Of a DNA stretch of 64,000 bases, positions 34,045 to 46,752 are shown one piece after another. Within the stretch, counting starts at the first letter, position 1. Each line of letters opens with the position of its first letter. Origin of the DNA: Hysterangium stoloniferum (taxonomy: Eukaryota > Basidiomycota > Agaricomycetes > Hysterangiales > Hysterangiaceae); the NCBI GenBank assembly GCA_015178975.1, contig WHVD01000039.1:124001-188000 (forward strand), read 5' to 3'. The translations under genes and the position numbers were made by a program. Below the pieces are notes generated by a model. It was not told the DNA's origin. It searched no databases and saw nothing but the letters and a program-made list of their open reading frames with translations.

Positions 34045-37000
34045 TTATCTCAAGCTCAATCCTTCTCGTAATCTTTGAAGATTTGGCCCGGGTAATGCTT
34101 TGGTAAAAATATCCGCTATGTTCTTGGAGGTAGGGCAGTACTGGAGTTGGAATATATTATTCTTCACAAGGTCACGGATGAAGTGATATCTGAGGTCGAT
34201 ATGCTTGGTGCGTGCGTGAAACTTGTTGTTCGATGCTAATGCTATTGCTCCTTGATTATCACAGTAGACTGGGATGGCTTCTTCCACTGGCTCATATAAT
34301 TCGCTGAGTAGGGTCTTGATATATAGGATTTCCCGTGCTACTGAGGTGAGCGCTATATATTCTGCTTCAGCTGTTGATAATGCAATCAAGGATTGTTTCC
34401 TAGAACTCCATGCAACTGCCATGCCATGCAACATGATCACATACCCAGACATTGAATGTCTGTGGGGTTGGCTTGCCCAATCCGCATCTACAAAAGCTTC
34501 TAGGCGTTGATTTGTTGTTCCTAAGGTGAGTTTTAGGTTCTTCGTCCCTTTTAAATAGTGTATGACTCGTTTTGCAGCTTTCCAATGCATTTTTGTCGGT
34601 TCTCGCATGAATTGTGAAAGTATTGACACGGCAAAAGCAATATCGGGTCGTGTACTGGTTGCAGCGTACATTAGTGATCCAATTGCTCTTTGATATGGTA
34701 CGTCTTTGAATTGAGTATTTCCCAATTGATCCTGTTTCAGGTTTATACCAGTTTCCATTGGCGTTTGGGCTGTTTTTGCTTCTTCAAGATGAAAACGTTC
34801 AACAATTGTGTTGATATATGCCTCCTGGGACAATGTCATGGTTCGTTTTTCTCTATTTCTTTCGACTTTGAGTCCCAATAGCCAGGTAAGTTCGCCTAAA
34901 TCAGTGATTTCAAAATGTTCCTTGAGCTGATCCTTGAATTTGATAATATGTTTTAGGTTGTTTGATGTTATTCCCATATCGTCAACAGATACAGTTACAA
35001 CTGTATGTTCTTCATTTTCCCGTTTGAAGTAAATGGCCTTGTCGACTTGTGAGCGGTTATACTCTGCATCCAAAAAAAAAGTTTCCAGTTCTTCTGACCA
35101 TTCAAAACCAGCTTGTTTTAGTCCATATAGGCTGTGTAGGAGTTTCAATACCTTCCCCTCTTCTCCTGGTTGAAGATATCCAGGTGGTGCCCTCATGTAT
35201 ATTTCGTCTCTGAGCTTGGCATTCAGGTATGCACTTTTAATATCCACTTGATGTATTTCCCAGTTTTGATGTGCTGCCATTGTCAGAACGACTCGAATTG
35301 CTGACATGTTGGACGTGGGTGCAAAGGTTTGTGAATAGTCTATGCCGTATTCTTGATGTTGACCATTCGCCACTAGACGTGCTTGTAGTTTTATCTTCTT
35401 CCCATCTGGTCCTCGTTTTGTTGCAAGTATGAAATGGCAGGGTATGATATTTGCTCCTTGAGGTGCATCTACTTTTTCCCATGTTCCCAATTTCTCCAAT
35501 TGACCTATTTCGTAGTCAATTGCTGCTTGCCATTCAACTGCATCTGGTCCATTCAATGCTTCCTTCATTGTTGGTTCTGCATTTGCAGCTGCTGCGGCCC
35601 AATGGATTGTGGAACCTATTTCTTGTTCTTCCGGTAATTCTTCTATTGCAGCTGATGCCATCTGTCCCTGGTTTAATGCTTTATAATAGCCTGCTGGGGG
35701 TTGCACTCGAGTTACTCTTGGGGTTGTTGGCATTGGAAGTGTTTGCACACTTTGCGGTGGTGTTGCAGGGGTTGGTGCTGATGGTATGTCGTGCTGGATG
35801 TTACTCTGGACATTGTCTTCTGGGACTGTTTCCCATGACTCCCCCTCATCCAGTATGTTGTCTTGAATATTGATTTTTGTAGGTATGAAACTGATGTTTC
35901 GTTCAACTGAAATTCGTCATTTCTCAGGCCAATATATTCGAAATCCCTTGCTTTGTTCATCCACACCCACAAATAGAGCTTCCTCAGCTCGTGCTTCAAG
36001 CTTTCCGGTGTCATCTAGGTGGATATACACTTTCATGCCAAATTCATGTGCTTGGGCTAGGTTGGCCTTTGTCCCATGTACGAGGTCATATGGAGTGTGT
36101 CCGGGGATGGCTGTTGAAGGTAATCAATTTTTCAACCATGTAGCGTAATTAATGGCTTCAGCCCATAGGAATTTTGGGATGTTTTGGCCTAGTAACATGG
36201 CTCATGCATGTTCAACAAGTGTCCGATTGAGTCTTTCAGCAACTCCGTTCTGTTGAGGTGAATTATGCACTGTAAGTTGTCTTTCAATTCCTTGTTCCTT
36301 CAAGTATTGATCGAAATCTGCACTTAGGTACTCGCCTCCACGGTCCGAACGTATCCTTTGTAATTTTGATCCAGGATGTTGTCATGAAATATTCCGTTCA
36401 TAATGTTTAAATGCCGAAAAGGCCTCTCCTTTATGCTTCAGAAAGGTGAGTTTCGTTTCGCGACTGTAATCATCAGTAAAACTGATGTAGTATTGACTCC
36501 CTCCTAGGCTTGTAGTTTGTGCTGGTCCCCACAAATCTGTGTGTACAAGTTCCCCATACGTCTTTGCTCGATTTTTCGTTTTCTCTGGAAATGGCTGACA
36601 TACTGCTTTTGCTTGTGTGCAGGTATCGCAAAATTCTGGCTTAGAGGTAGTGTCAACATCGACACCTTCAACCAGTCCTTTCTTTATAGCATCGAGTATT
36701 GCTTCTTGTGATACATGTCCCAGAGTTCGATGTAGTGCACATATGGTAGGTTTTGATTTTGCAATATTTGCTTGATGCTGACTTTTTGTAGTGATGCGGT
36801 ATAGTCCATCGATCTGTGGGATTATTGCAATAAGCTTTTGATTTGGATTTGGGGATAATATCTTGCATATTTTGTTTTCAAACAAAATTGTGTATCCTGC
36901 TGTTGCGATTCGATTTGCTGAGATGAGTGTAAACGCCATTTTTGGGGTGTAGAGAGTATTTTTGAGGGTAATGGAACTCTTCTTGTCTCCCACTGGTAAG

Positions 37001-37614
37001 TTTATTTGTACATCTCCTTTTCCTATGGCACTAATAGCAGATCCGTCTGCAGTGTGCACTTGCTGTGGGTCCATAGGGGTGAAGGTAACGAATTTCGATC
37101 GGTCGGGGCAGAAGTGTGATGTGGCACCTGAATCAATAATTGCATCTCGTTGGTTGACAGATATGTTTTTAGCTGTATCTGATGTTGAGAATGCATAATG
37201 ATCTTTGTTTGTTTCAGTGAGTGCATTCACGATTTCCTTCTTTGCGCCCTTCTGTTGCCCTTGTTTGGGTCCTTGACCTTCCTTTCCTCCTCCAGCCCTC
37301 CAACAGTCAGCCTTGTAGTGACCCTTTCTGTCACAATTGTAACAGGTAATATCCTTGTTACTTGATATGCGATCCTTCTTGCCATTTGCCTTTACCATTA
37401 AGGCACTATTTCCTCCTTTCTTTGAGGTCCTTTGATCTGTTAATAGACGATGTTCATACTCCTCGGAGATGACATTAATGAGTTCGTATGGGGTGAGTGG
37501 TTGTTTCGTGATACGTGCTGCAGCATTTATTGATGAGAGCAGTGGTCTGTAGGATTCGGGTAATGATCCCATTACTATTGCGTAAAAATCCTTATCCTCG
37601 ATATTTGCTCCCAT
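34045..37614 (-). pseudogene. Copia element G gag end-protease-integrase-RT-RNase H
   Basis: One minus-strand frame runs from 37614 to 34045. It contains the Gag zinc knuckle CYNCDRKGHYKADC (about 37350), the retropepsin motif DSGATSHF (about 37130) and the GAG-pre-integrase HRTLGHVS (about 36715). The integrase core start HTDLWGPA (about 36540), an RT with SVDDMGITS (about 34980), and an RNase H ending near 34045 (YCDNQGAIALASN, HIDLRYHFIRD) follow. Four in-frame stops (36382, 36202, 36124, 35917) are all TGA. The remaining stretches are well preserved, in keeping with the young LTRs. Confidence 0.92.
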
Positions 37615-38114
37615 GCCTGCTAATGATTCACGATTCGAAATAGATTTCCGAAATGTACCTTTACATCACCTCCTTCATTGCATCTGGTTTCTTGTAGCCT
37701 TCAACACAAATCTATTTGTACCAGTTCAGTTTTGCCCTCATGTATGGTACATATCTCTGTCCATATCCTTGAGGCATTGTCCAGTCCTTGGACACGCAAC
37801 AATAGCCGATCCGAAATTGTGCTAAACATATGTTGTTTGACGAGTGAGTCCTTCTGATAAAACTCGTCAGTTTTCTTTTCTAAGTCTTCTATCTCGCTCA
37901 GCGTAGGTATTGATCCATTGGGCTTGATCATTCTTCCCAATGAGTCGATTTCAAATTGGGTTGGTTCCTTCATACGTCCATCAAGATAACGCATCAAACC
38001 TCGTGCGCGTATCACCGTTTTTGCCCTTTCCTTATAGGTTATCCAGTTCGAGCCATCTTCGGCAAGCTGGGGGATGTTATATAACGATGTCGTACCAGAG
38101 AGTGTTGTATCCAT
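37615..38114 (-). pseudogene. Copia element G gag, N-terminal part
   Basis: It starts at MDTTLSGTTSLYN (38114), just inside the 5' LTR, and has the conserved WITYKERAKTVIRARGLMRYLDG region of Copia Gag (UBN2-type). A TGA lies at 37701, and a one-base frame change near 37640 separates it from the downstream frame (ESLAGMGANIEDKDF). Confidence 0.85.
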
Positions 38115-38139
38115 GTTCGTAGGTTCGGGGCCCATAACC
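38115..38139 (-). other. Primer-binding site of Copia element G
   Basis: Directly inside the 5' LTR the minus strand reads GGTTATGGGCCCCGAACC. This is complementary to the anticodon-arm side of initiator tRNA-Met (..GGGCCCATAACC), not to a tRNA 3' end. It suits the half-tRNA priming known for Drosophila copia. Confidence 0.55.
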
Positions 38140-38378
38140 TGTTGTAATTTATATTTGAGCGAGTGAGAGCTAGAGAGATAATAATATCTTTTGGGTTTTT
38201 CGGACTGATTTATTCGCATGTTGTTTTCTATCCTATATACTATGTACCGGTAATGTCGGTTCCATACTGATTCCTAATCTTTTACCAATGCTATGTTTTA
38301 TTCTCTATTATAACTGTGCTCGGACTTATTCTTTGTCCGATATCCGACTTCAGACTTCAAACTCCGACAATCTCAACA
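38140..38378 (-). repeat. Copia element G, 5' LTR
   Basis: 239 bp, followed by target repeat GGAAT. Lacks 8 bp relative to the other LTR (GGTAATGTCGG versus GGTAATGGTATGTTGCCGG). Confidence 0.95.
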
Positions 38379-38798
38379 GGAATATACCTAATAACCTGTG
38401 TGCAATGGTCAAGTCTTTATGATGGTCACTAACACAGTCAGTCATTTGTGAAACCAGTCTCTAACCAAACACACTTGGAGTGTGAGGGTAGAGATTGGAC
38501 CTTGGATGATGTAATCAAATATGAATATAAAAGGCTGATGTAAGCCCAATGTTGTAGAATGTAGAACTTCAACAATAAGAGACACTACAGTATCCCTTAC
38601 TGGCCATAGGAGTGAGACTGAGAGTAAGACTTAAGAGACTGTTCTTAAGAATGAGCTTCAAAATGAGATACAACAAAATTGCTTTTCAATAGTGGGGTGA
38701 AAGAGAGGCCCTTATATACATGAGGGAGCACAGGTCAAAAGAAACATCTACAAATGACAACACAATAATGATGTGATATGGTGTAAGTCATCTTTCTG

Positions 38799-39115
38799 TT
38801 AAGTTGCATGCCACAAGGTCAGAAGTCCAATGGAATCCAAATGGAAGGATGTGGCTTCAGCTTGTGTGCTGCATCCTCACAAAGTTACTGACAGTTGCCC
38901 TTAAATTTCAAATGTATGAGAACTTATCTATCGGGAATCCGAACAGTGGATGAACTGTCAGACTCTCAGGTCAATTGAGGGCAGAGAGAGAGAAGATCTG
39001 AGTTTCTGAGAGAGGAGCGAAGAACTAGTAGAGTAACTAAGTCAATATTCTGATTGTCCTGTAACTACTTTACAGTTCAGTATATGTCCATTTTTCTATA
39101 AACCATCAACATCTT
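38799..39115 (-). repeat. Gypsy LTR fragment, left-arm copy
   Basis: Diverged family-A-like LTR end (TGTTAAGTTGCATGCC on the plus strand) with the U5 motif as GTGGCTTCAGCTTGTGTGCTGC. Truncated on the U3 side. Mirror copy at 63305-63621. Confidence 0.6.
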
Positions 39116-39988
39116 ACATCTTATTTGGGCTGCCCACTGTGCAACTTTATTTTATGTGATTTACACAAAACATTGCAGGAGAATATATAAACTCAAGGAG
39201 CATAGATTGATTTAAAGAATTGAGTTTTACAAGGAACTTCTAATACTGTGATTGCTACAGTTGCAATTCGGGCTAAATGGTATTAAGATGGAATCCACAT
39301 CAGGAAAGTGGGAAGACCAGTAAGTATGCCATCTATATTGTCTAGAGCCATCTAGGAGAACTAGCTATTTCAACTAGACACGGCTATACACCCTACTTTC
39401 GCGAGATCCCTATTTACTAGTTGGTAGAGGAAGGCTATAGAGTCTACATCATGGGTGTAGATATTCCCAAATCCCTGATGCAGCATTCGCCATGAGCTCA
39501 GAGTGGGGACTTCTGTCAAGAACCTTCCTGAAAGGTTGTTGGTATCAACCTCACTTCAGTCAGTAACAGACAGGACAAGAGTTTCTCTGTTGTAGATGGT
39601 AGAAGATAGAATGTACAATCTGTTCAATGACTTCTTGTGTAAGAGTTGAGCCAATATATACCTACGGGTGGAACAATAGTGTTGTGAGAACAAAGGAATA
39701 GAACAATAAAGAATAGAACAATATAAATGGGTGAACAACGGAAATAAGGTTTCTGATGAAGGATCTCGATCGGGATGGAGAGACAATGGGAAAGCGATCA
39801 GAGAGGCAATCTGTGGAGTGATGGCTGTAGGCCAATGTAAGCGTATGTGGTAATGCGACCAGGATTACACTTCCTTGGATATGAGTGAGAGCTTATTGTC
39901 TCTGAATGTAACGTCCGCCAACAACGAAGCTCCTCAGGCGGAATTATTTACACTATATACTATTTACAGCAACGATATGACATGTGGG

Positions 39989-42005
39989 TTATGGCTGATA
40001 CCGATATTCGGGATGCTGTGAGCCAAGGTCATCGATGTCCGTCTGTGATTTCCCACTTAATCGATGATCGCGCTCGCCGCGGTCTCTTTTCGCATTTTCC
40101 AAGTTAATGTACAGTACTCCAATAATAACCAGAACAAAAGAAATACACGCCACGGTGAGATTTAAGAAATGGGCATGACGACTGTGGGAGATTGTTAGAT
40201 AGCGCTAGGTCGCAAAACACAGACGACAAACTATTTCGGAGCATCTCTTGGGAGATACGCCCAAACACTGGCATATAATGTTCGTCAGAAAAAATGAGGC
40301 TAAGGAAAGAACCTCTTACCCTATAAGGGAACCGATAGTACCTGCTGAATCAACGATAGCGATGCTCTTGGCACGCACTGCCTCCGGAGCTGTATTTTCA
40401 GCAACCCAGGAGAGGAAGATCGGGGAACTTGAACCGGATCCCACAAGAGCCAGAAAGCATGCTCCGTATCTGATATGGTTCAGTCTCTCCCTCGCGAGCT
40501 TGAAGTATATAGCTAGAGTCGCACCGGATATGAGAGTTATCTGACCCCAGAAAAATCGCATAGCCTATGATTGTGACTGTAGAAGCGATAGCAATACAAA
40601 TTCCACGTTGTCTAAGCCGATATGACAAATAGGCATTGCCAACAGCACAAACACCCTCTACGAGGTGGGGTGGGACCGTCCGTAGTTGTGCTTCGACGGT
40701 CGCTAAGAAACTTACTCGTTAGGAAAGAATAAGACAGAAGGTTAAAAAAAAGCTCACTGAATTTTCCAACTGCGAAGGGAAGAAGAGTGTTTCCCATAAT
40801 ATAATTACTTGTAACTGGTAATAACTTACGGCTTGCGATGATAGTAGGCAAAAATATACTCAATCCTTGCAATGAAATATTAACGAATAAGTGACACAAA
40901 GAGCAAAGGCCAACCTAGAGTAAAGAATTCTAAGTTAGTATACGCCATTTAGGACGAAAAGAAGAAGTTCACGTGAAAGGTGAATGAACGCAGGATGAGG
41001 CGCGGGCGAACCCTCCTTTCGCTCGATGCATCAGGTAAATTACTATTTCTGGCGGTCCCTTCCAAGACAAGTGCACGTTCGTCCTCCGTCAATAACCGGG
41101 AATTTTTTGGGTGATCGGGAATGAAGAACACGCAGAGTATTCCAATCCTAATAGTAATAATCCCCTCCACCAGAAATCTTCCGCCAGGAGGCAACTGATC
41201 CTATTGAATCAATAGATAACAGTCCCGATGCGAGGAAACCGCCAACTATCGAGTAAGAGCAAGTTAGTCTAAGGAAACCTGAGAAGAAATTTTGGATTAA
41301 CCAGCGCCAGATAGAGAACCTCCCCATGGCAAGAAAATACAGATGCGCATTATCAACTCGGACCTTGGGTAGTACTTTGATCACATCATTATCCGCATCA
41401 ATTACTATCTGAGGCGTGACACTCACAAGACTGAGTATGTACACGATCCCTGGGACCAAACCGCCTTCAGTGAGTCCCAACATTATACGAGTCACCAGGA
41501 ACCCCGCATAATTACCAATGAACGCGGTAGATATTGATACGATCCCGAATGATATAACTAAGAATGAAAGCCAAACAGGACCGATGAGCCTTAAAGCCAT
41601 ATTTGATGGAAGTTGGCAGGCAAAATGCTAAAACATATGGTAAGTTAGCTGTTGATCAAACATGAAAGAAGACTGACAGTGACATAATATACGGAAACCC
41701 CGATGTTAAAGTCCAGACCTATCAAACCCAGGTCGCGCTCCAGTCCTAATATTTGTAGACGCTTTAATGAAAATTCTCAGGACCTGAAAGTGCATAATTC
41801 ACCTGCTATCTTCGCATTTCCTATGAAAATACTGTTTTAAAAGGCTATACGAACCGAGATTGAAAAGATACATACCGACTGCTGCTTTGTCGAAGCTCAT
41901 AATGAGAAACAGGAGTGTCACCATAGGCAGTAGAGTTGTATCCAGCTTGCGAAGGAGACGCTTCTTTGTCAAATCGTAGTCTGTCGTCGCTTTTGGCGCA
42001 AGCAT
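39989..42005 (-). CDS. MFS transporter, ACS/allantoate-permease type (left-arm copy)
   Basis: Mirror image of the gene at 60415-62431, with the same exons, introns and apparent frame break. Start ATG at 42005, stop at 39989-39991. No base difference from the other copy was noticed in the coding parts checked. See the right-arm entry for the detailed reading. Confidence 0.75.
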
Positions 42006-43200
42006 ATTGAACTATCGAACAAGAGGGAAGGATAAGGCTTGGTCAAAGTGGGAAGAGACATTCTATAAGATCATATATTGTTCCCCGTATGACCGATGGG
42101 TGTATTAGCTCACATCAATTTGTAACCTTCCTCTGGTGGGAATGGTAGTTGTAGGTTCTATTGTCCGCAGACAAGTGCGACATCTCCATATTTGATGGGG
42201 AAGACCAACACGAGATCTCCTTCGACACTGAAATTAATTCAAGTGACAGGGTGCCTCATGTGCATGTCGAGTTCCATTCGTCAAGCCCTTGCTTATTGCG
42301 AATCAGGAGAAGAGCAGGCCAATGAGATAGGATACACTTAATACCTGATAAGGATTTCCCAGAGGATTTTTCTATACTTGTTTGTAATTTATTTAATAAA
42401 ACCTTCGTACCAGCCAGGTTGATGATCACATACCAAGTTACCTATTCTGTGCGATACTGCATGCCGCCATTGGCATCTGATCTGACAAATTTCAAAAGTG
42501 AAATAATTGAAGCACCTAATCCTTAATCCCTATACTTTAATCTCAATCCCAAAACGCTACACTTTCCCTTAAAAACCCAAAAATCTCACCTGTAGACCGC
42601 CTTTCGGTGGCCCCGTGTGCGCGAAAAGTTGGGAATTGCTTAGTCACATGTTGGGCATCAAAACGTATTGATTCTTACTGGGAAGCTACGGTGCAGAGTT
42701 GGTCGTGCCGTAAGTTAGCCTGTATCTTACCTGTCATAACGAAACACTCTCCCGACATTCGTTCTTCCGACATTCGGAAAGCCGTAAGCTTAGACCCGGC
42801 CTGAATGTGCCGTTGAAAATTTGTCTCCTACAATCTGTCGAACCAGATCTGTACGTACTATCGTCATTATATGTTTACACGGTATTGATTTGACATCACT
42901 GCAATAATTAACTTTGCGATGGTGATGAAATGATGTACAACATATGGGATGTTAGGTTGGGCGTCTGGTTGACAGACAAACAGGATGGATGATGTGTACT
43001 AACCAGAGCCTGCTATGTTAACTGGGCCGGTTTCTTCAAATTTCTGCTGGGAATGCTGTGTTATGCACTTGAGCTCTGTGGCAAAATGCAAACAAAGAAA
43101 AAGTTAACTAATTCACAGTATCTACATCTGTATTGTTACACAAGTAAACAATTTAGAAGAAAAAAATAGAAAACATAAATTGCATTTCCCCAACAAAAAT
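42006..43200. other. Upstream region of the left-arm MFS gene, no other gene
   Basis: About 1.2 kb of mixed-composition DNA without transposon motifs; probably the promoter side of the transporter gene and old host sequence. The only frames are short. Mirror region 59220-60414. Confidence 0.45.
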
Positions 43201-43755
43201 GTTTTACTTTGAGTCAATTCCATAGGTACAAAGTCACTAGAAGTCACCCTAGACTCAATACATGTCATATGGGTCCAGGCTCATTCAGACTTCAAATGAA
43301 TTCTTACAGCTGTTCCGATTACTTAAGACAGAGTTTAAAGTTTAAAAAGAAATTCTGCTTTTGACCCAGCATCTTTTCACCCAGCATCTTTTCACCCAGT
43401 TGGGATTTTTGTGTCTTTTTGTGCCCACAACCCACCAAGAAAAATTCATTTATATGGATGATAGAGCATATTCACAAATATCTTTGAAATTTTTGCATTT
43501 TTATTCTCTGAGTTATCAGGAATGTAAATCTGAAGTACCAAGCATTAGAAGGGTTATTGAGGCACTCCCAACCATATTAAGACTATTGTGTACAGTTTGG
43601 GTACAGATGGACTGGTTGGTGACATTTCTAAGAGCTTTGGCCACATCAATAGTAGTGTCAGCCTTCCCAGAGCTAATGAGATGCTGTGCATAGTGAATAT
43701 TGGTAGGGGGAAAGCTTGGAGGGATGACTACCAATGGACTTTGAGAGATGACAAT

Positions 43756-44480
43756 TGTTACGACCGTGTCGCAACCCTATCGGTCCCGAGGTTATCGCCA
43801 CTTATCAACGTTTCAAGTCACCATCTCGGAAACCATCAGCCCCCAAAGCTGACGTATGTTTTCGCGAAGATCAAACTCCGTTTACGCCCACGTCAAAAAT
43901 AACTTGTATTGTCTGGTCAAACTTTTGATACGTCCCCTTTATTATGTTGATCCGTTCAACCTTATGTTTCACATATGTCTATCTATATTTGTAGTCCTTG
44001 AACTATTTCCTTTTATCATAATCCCGCTCTCGGTTATCATCGGCCTCCGAACTAATCATAAACTTCCTGTTCCTAGTCAAGCTTATTGTTAATGCCATTT
44101 TCCGCCCTTCTCCCCATTAGTACTTTCTAGACACCTGTTACTTGTATATGAACCCGCTGTAGTTGTAGTTACTAGGCAATCAGAATATCGACTCAGAATA
44201 CCCTCATACATCTGTAATAGTCTCATACTAAGAATTCCCCCATCCACCTTCGCGTGCGCTCGCCCACTCCCGGCCCCGACCCCTTGGCCCAACGCTCGAC
44301 TTGTCCTTCGGTTCCGATCGGTATCTCGCCGAAAGGAGCTCTTTAGGGTTAGTCTTCACCCGCCCGAAATCTAAGGACACCCTACGGATATTTGTGAGGG
44401 TGCAGCACATAAGCTGAAGCCAAGTCCTTCCGATCGGTCCCTGTCGGCCACCGACATTAGTCAGTTTTCAGTTCTTAACA
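43756..44480 (+). mobile_element. Solo LTR, Gypsy family A (left-arm copy)
   Basis: 725 bp, TGTTACGACCGTGTCGC...GTTCTTAACA, with ACAAT on both sides (43751-43755, 44481-44485). One base longer than its mirror copy. Confidence 0.93.
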
Positions 44481-44634
44481 ACAATGATAATTGGAGTGAA
44501 GTCTAGAGACTGTGCCAATGTCATGGCCAGTAGAAGCTGCAATGTGGCTAGCTGTATGGCCAGCATCAAGTAGTGAGAGGATATGATTCTGGCTAACAAG
44601 AGACAGAGTGCGCATTTTGGGAATTGGGGCATTG

Positions 44635-45177
44635 TGTTACGACCCGTTCCCGGATGTTTCAATATCCAACTTCCGATCTCCGACTACGGAACATCATAGT
44701 TACCGTACCATCCGCATTCTTCCCTTGTTCCGCATTTGGTAATTTGTCCGTTGACAAGTATTCACTCGTTTGTTTGTTGTATTCCCGTTTCAGAATATTG
44801 TCTCCCTAATATGTCTTATTGTATTTCCATTTTAAGAACACTTCCGTTTCCATCTTATTATGGTCTTAGTTTGTAGTACAATAACGAGTAGACTTATATT
44901 AGTTTCCACGAATTTGTACTTTACCTTAGATCTGATATCGACTTAGTTTCTTATTCCTTCTTCCGTCTTTCTGTACCCTCAATATTCGGAACTCTTCGGA
45001 ACTCTGAATATCCATATCTTCCATCATAAGTTTCATTTCTGAAATTAAGGACTTGAGCATTTGTGTAGAGGCGCAGCACATAAGCTGAAGCCGACGTCCT
45101 GACCCTATCCGATAGTTCCCAACTTCCTGGTGACTTTCCGATAGTTCCGGAATAAGTTCCTGACATGGCACTTAACA
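44635..45177 (+). mobile_element. Solo LTR, Gypsy family E (left-arm copy)
   Basis: 543 bp, TGTTACGACCCGTTCCC...GGCACTTAACA, with target repeat CATTG on both sides (44630-44634, 45178-45182). Carries the U5 motif GCAGCACATAAGCTGAAGCC near 45065. Confidence 0.93.
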
Positions 45178-45535
45178 CATTGCTAGTTGCTAAAGGCCAT
45201 GTATTTATATTCCAGCATAATGTGGTCATGTAACATCATGTGATTTTGTTGATAGGACCCAGTTGGAGGTAAACAATCAACAAGGTCACATGACTATAAG
45301 CATTTATAGTCATCAAGGCTGTCAGCCAAAAACCCTTCCAATAAGTCTCCTGTATATAAATATTTGTAGTATTTCCATATTTGGAGCTTATGTAATGGCA
45401 TTGTATTTCAACAATCTAGATATGATAGAGCATATTCACAAATATTTTTGAAATTTTTGAAATTTTATCCTCTGAGCTATCAAGGTTATACATCTGAAGT
45501 ACCAAACATTGGAAGGGTTTTTTGAGTCAATGTAG

Positions 45536-46398
45536 ATGATTAGCTAAGTTCAAGAGTGCTGACAAAGAGTTCTAGATTCTGCAAGTGTAGGTGCTTGCAG
45601 TTAGTATATCAGACTAAGGCTATTATTGTCCTTAGGATGATGAGATATGTATGTAAGCTTCTGAGCTGTGCTGTAAAATATGTGTGTGATAAGTTATTTT
45701 ATTGTGGATTTCTCGCCCTCCTTATATACATTTTGATAACTAATTATTTAACTATTTAATTATTTTATGATATCATTACTGACTCAGTAATGATATCATG
45801 TTTAACTATTTATTACCCCTTTTTTTTATTCTATGACTCCCATATCTGAGACAAGGGTTCCAATCTAAGCCTGAACTTGAAGGTTCAGAGGCCAAGATCC
45901 AGGATGGAAGCAAATGCCAGTGACTCAAAGTTGACTTAAGTAATAGGTCACATGACACCAAAAATGTGCACATAGGAGCAAGCAATGCAATAACTAAGTA
46001 AATAAAAGATAAATAATTAGTTAAAAATTATATAATAATTAAATAAGATATAATAGCATTATATGAGCTATATGCTATTATTATGTGAAGTTAAAAGGAA
46101 CTAGGCCTTATATTTCACAATAAAAATATAATAAAAATACAATAAATTTGAAAAAATATGTACTAATTAATTCAAAGAAAAAACAAGAGAATTTTATGAG
46201 ATAATACTGATACCTCACAGAGCTGGAGGCGATTAGGACAATAAGTGGAATCAACCTTAATGGTACAATTCAGATGAAAGACTCCAATGAAATGGTGTCA
46301 AGTAAGAATGATTTGCAAGAAAGAAATAAGAAGGCATAAAGAGGTGTAGGCACAATGAGTAAGTTCAAGTATATAATTCTGGGCTTTGATGATAAGTA
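45536..46398. other. AT-rich DNA with a 33-bp perfect palindrome, no gene
   Basis: Bases 45767-45799 form a perfect hairpin (ATGATATCATTACTGA, one C, then its inverse). The surrounding 45700-46200 is AT-rich with TAATTATTTA runs. Mirror copy near 56623-56655. No coding signal. Confidence 0.55.
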
Positions 46399-46403
46399 CA
46401 AAG

Positions 46404-46747
46404 TGTTGGAATGTACATCATAGACAACAGATTCCGAAGACCACATCTATTTTTAGGACAACAAAGGAATCACATCACTTGACCAACTTCCCTTTGTTGC
46501 ACCTTTTTCTTTGTTCTGCTGCTTATTGTTCTAACTATCTTATTGTTCTACCAAAGATATATAAGCAGTAGATAATAGTTTATTTTACCTCAGTCCGTTA
46601 TACTTCTTATACGAGACTGAGGTAAGCTTTCTTTTAGTATACATGGTATGCTTTATTCATGTATTTTATAGATGTTTTAGGTACTTAACCCAGTCTGTTA
46701 TACTTCTTATACGAGACTGAGATGTTTTAGGGTCTTGATTTTTAACA
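46404..46747 (+). mobile_element. Solo Copia-type LTR (left-arm copy)
   Basis: 344 bp, TGTTGGAATGTACATC...GATTTTTAACA, with target repeat CAAAG on both sides (46399-46403, 46748-46752). It has a TATA-like GATATATAAG and two hairpin blocks (CCTCAGTC...GACTGAGG at about 46590 and a variant at about 46690), as in the LTR of Copia element C. Confidence 0.9.
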
Positions 46748-46752
46748 CAAAG

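Larger units (their letters stand above)
33781..38378 (-). mobile_element. Ty1/Copia element G, full length, young
   Basis: LTRs at 33781-34027 (247 bp) and 38140-38378 (239 bp) run TGTTGTAATT...CTCAACA. They differ by one 8-bp indel and at least one substitution. The target repeat GGAAT is on both sides (33776-33780, 38379-38383). The coding strand is minus. Near-identical LTRs indicate recent insertion. Confidence 0.95.
43535..45535 (-). pseudogene. Second Tc1-like transposase remnant (left arm), split by two solo LTRs
   Basis: Minus-strand pieces encode a helix-turn-helix start (MRTLSLVSQNHILSLLDAGH, ASTGHDIGTVSRLHS; 44629-44486) and, after a solo LTR, the next part (HPSKLSPTNIHYAQHLI, RNVTNQSICTQTVHNSLN; 43735-43570). 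The rest of the transposase is missing. A terminal-repeat-like block (about 45420-45535) recurs in the same direction at about 43455-43570, so the 3' side was replaced by another partial copy. Confidence 0.6.

Noticed and set aside
34045..37614. TGA recoding as a sense codon
   Set aside because: Intact genes here use TGA as a stop (copy B ends in TGA), and decayed elements also have TAA and TAG; CpG decay explains the bias better.
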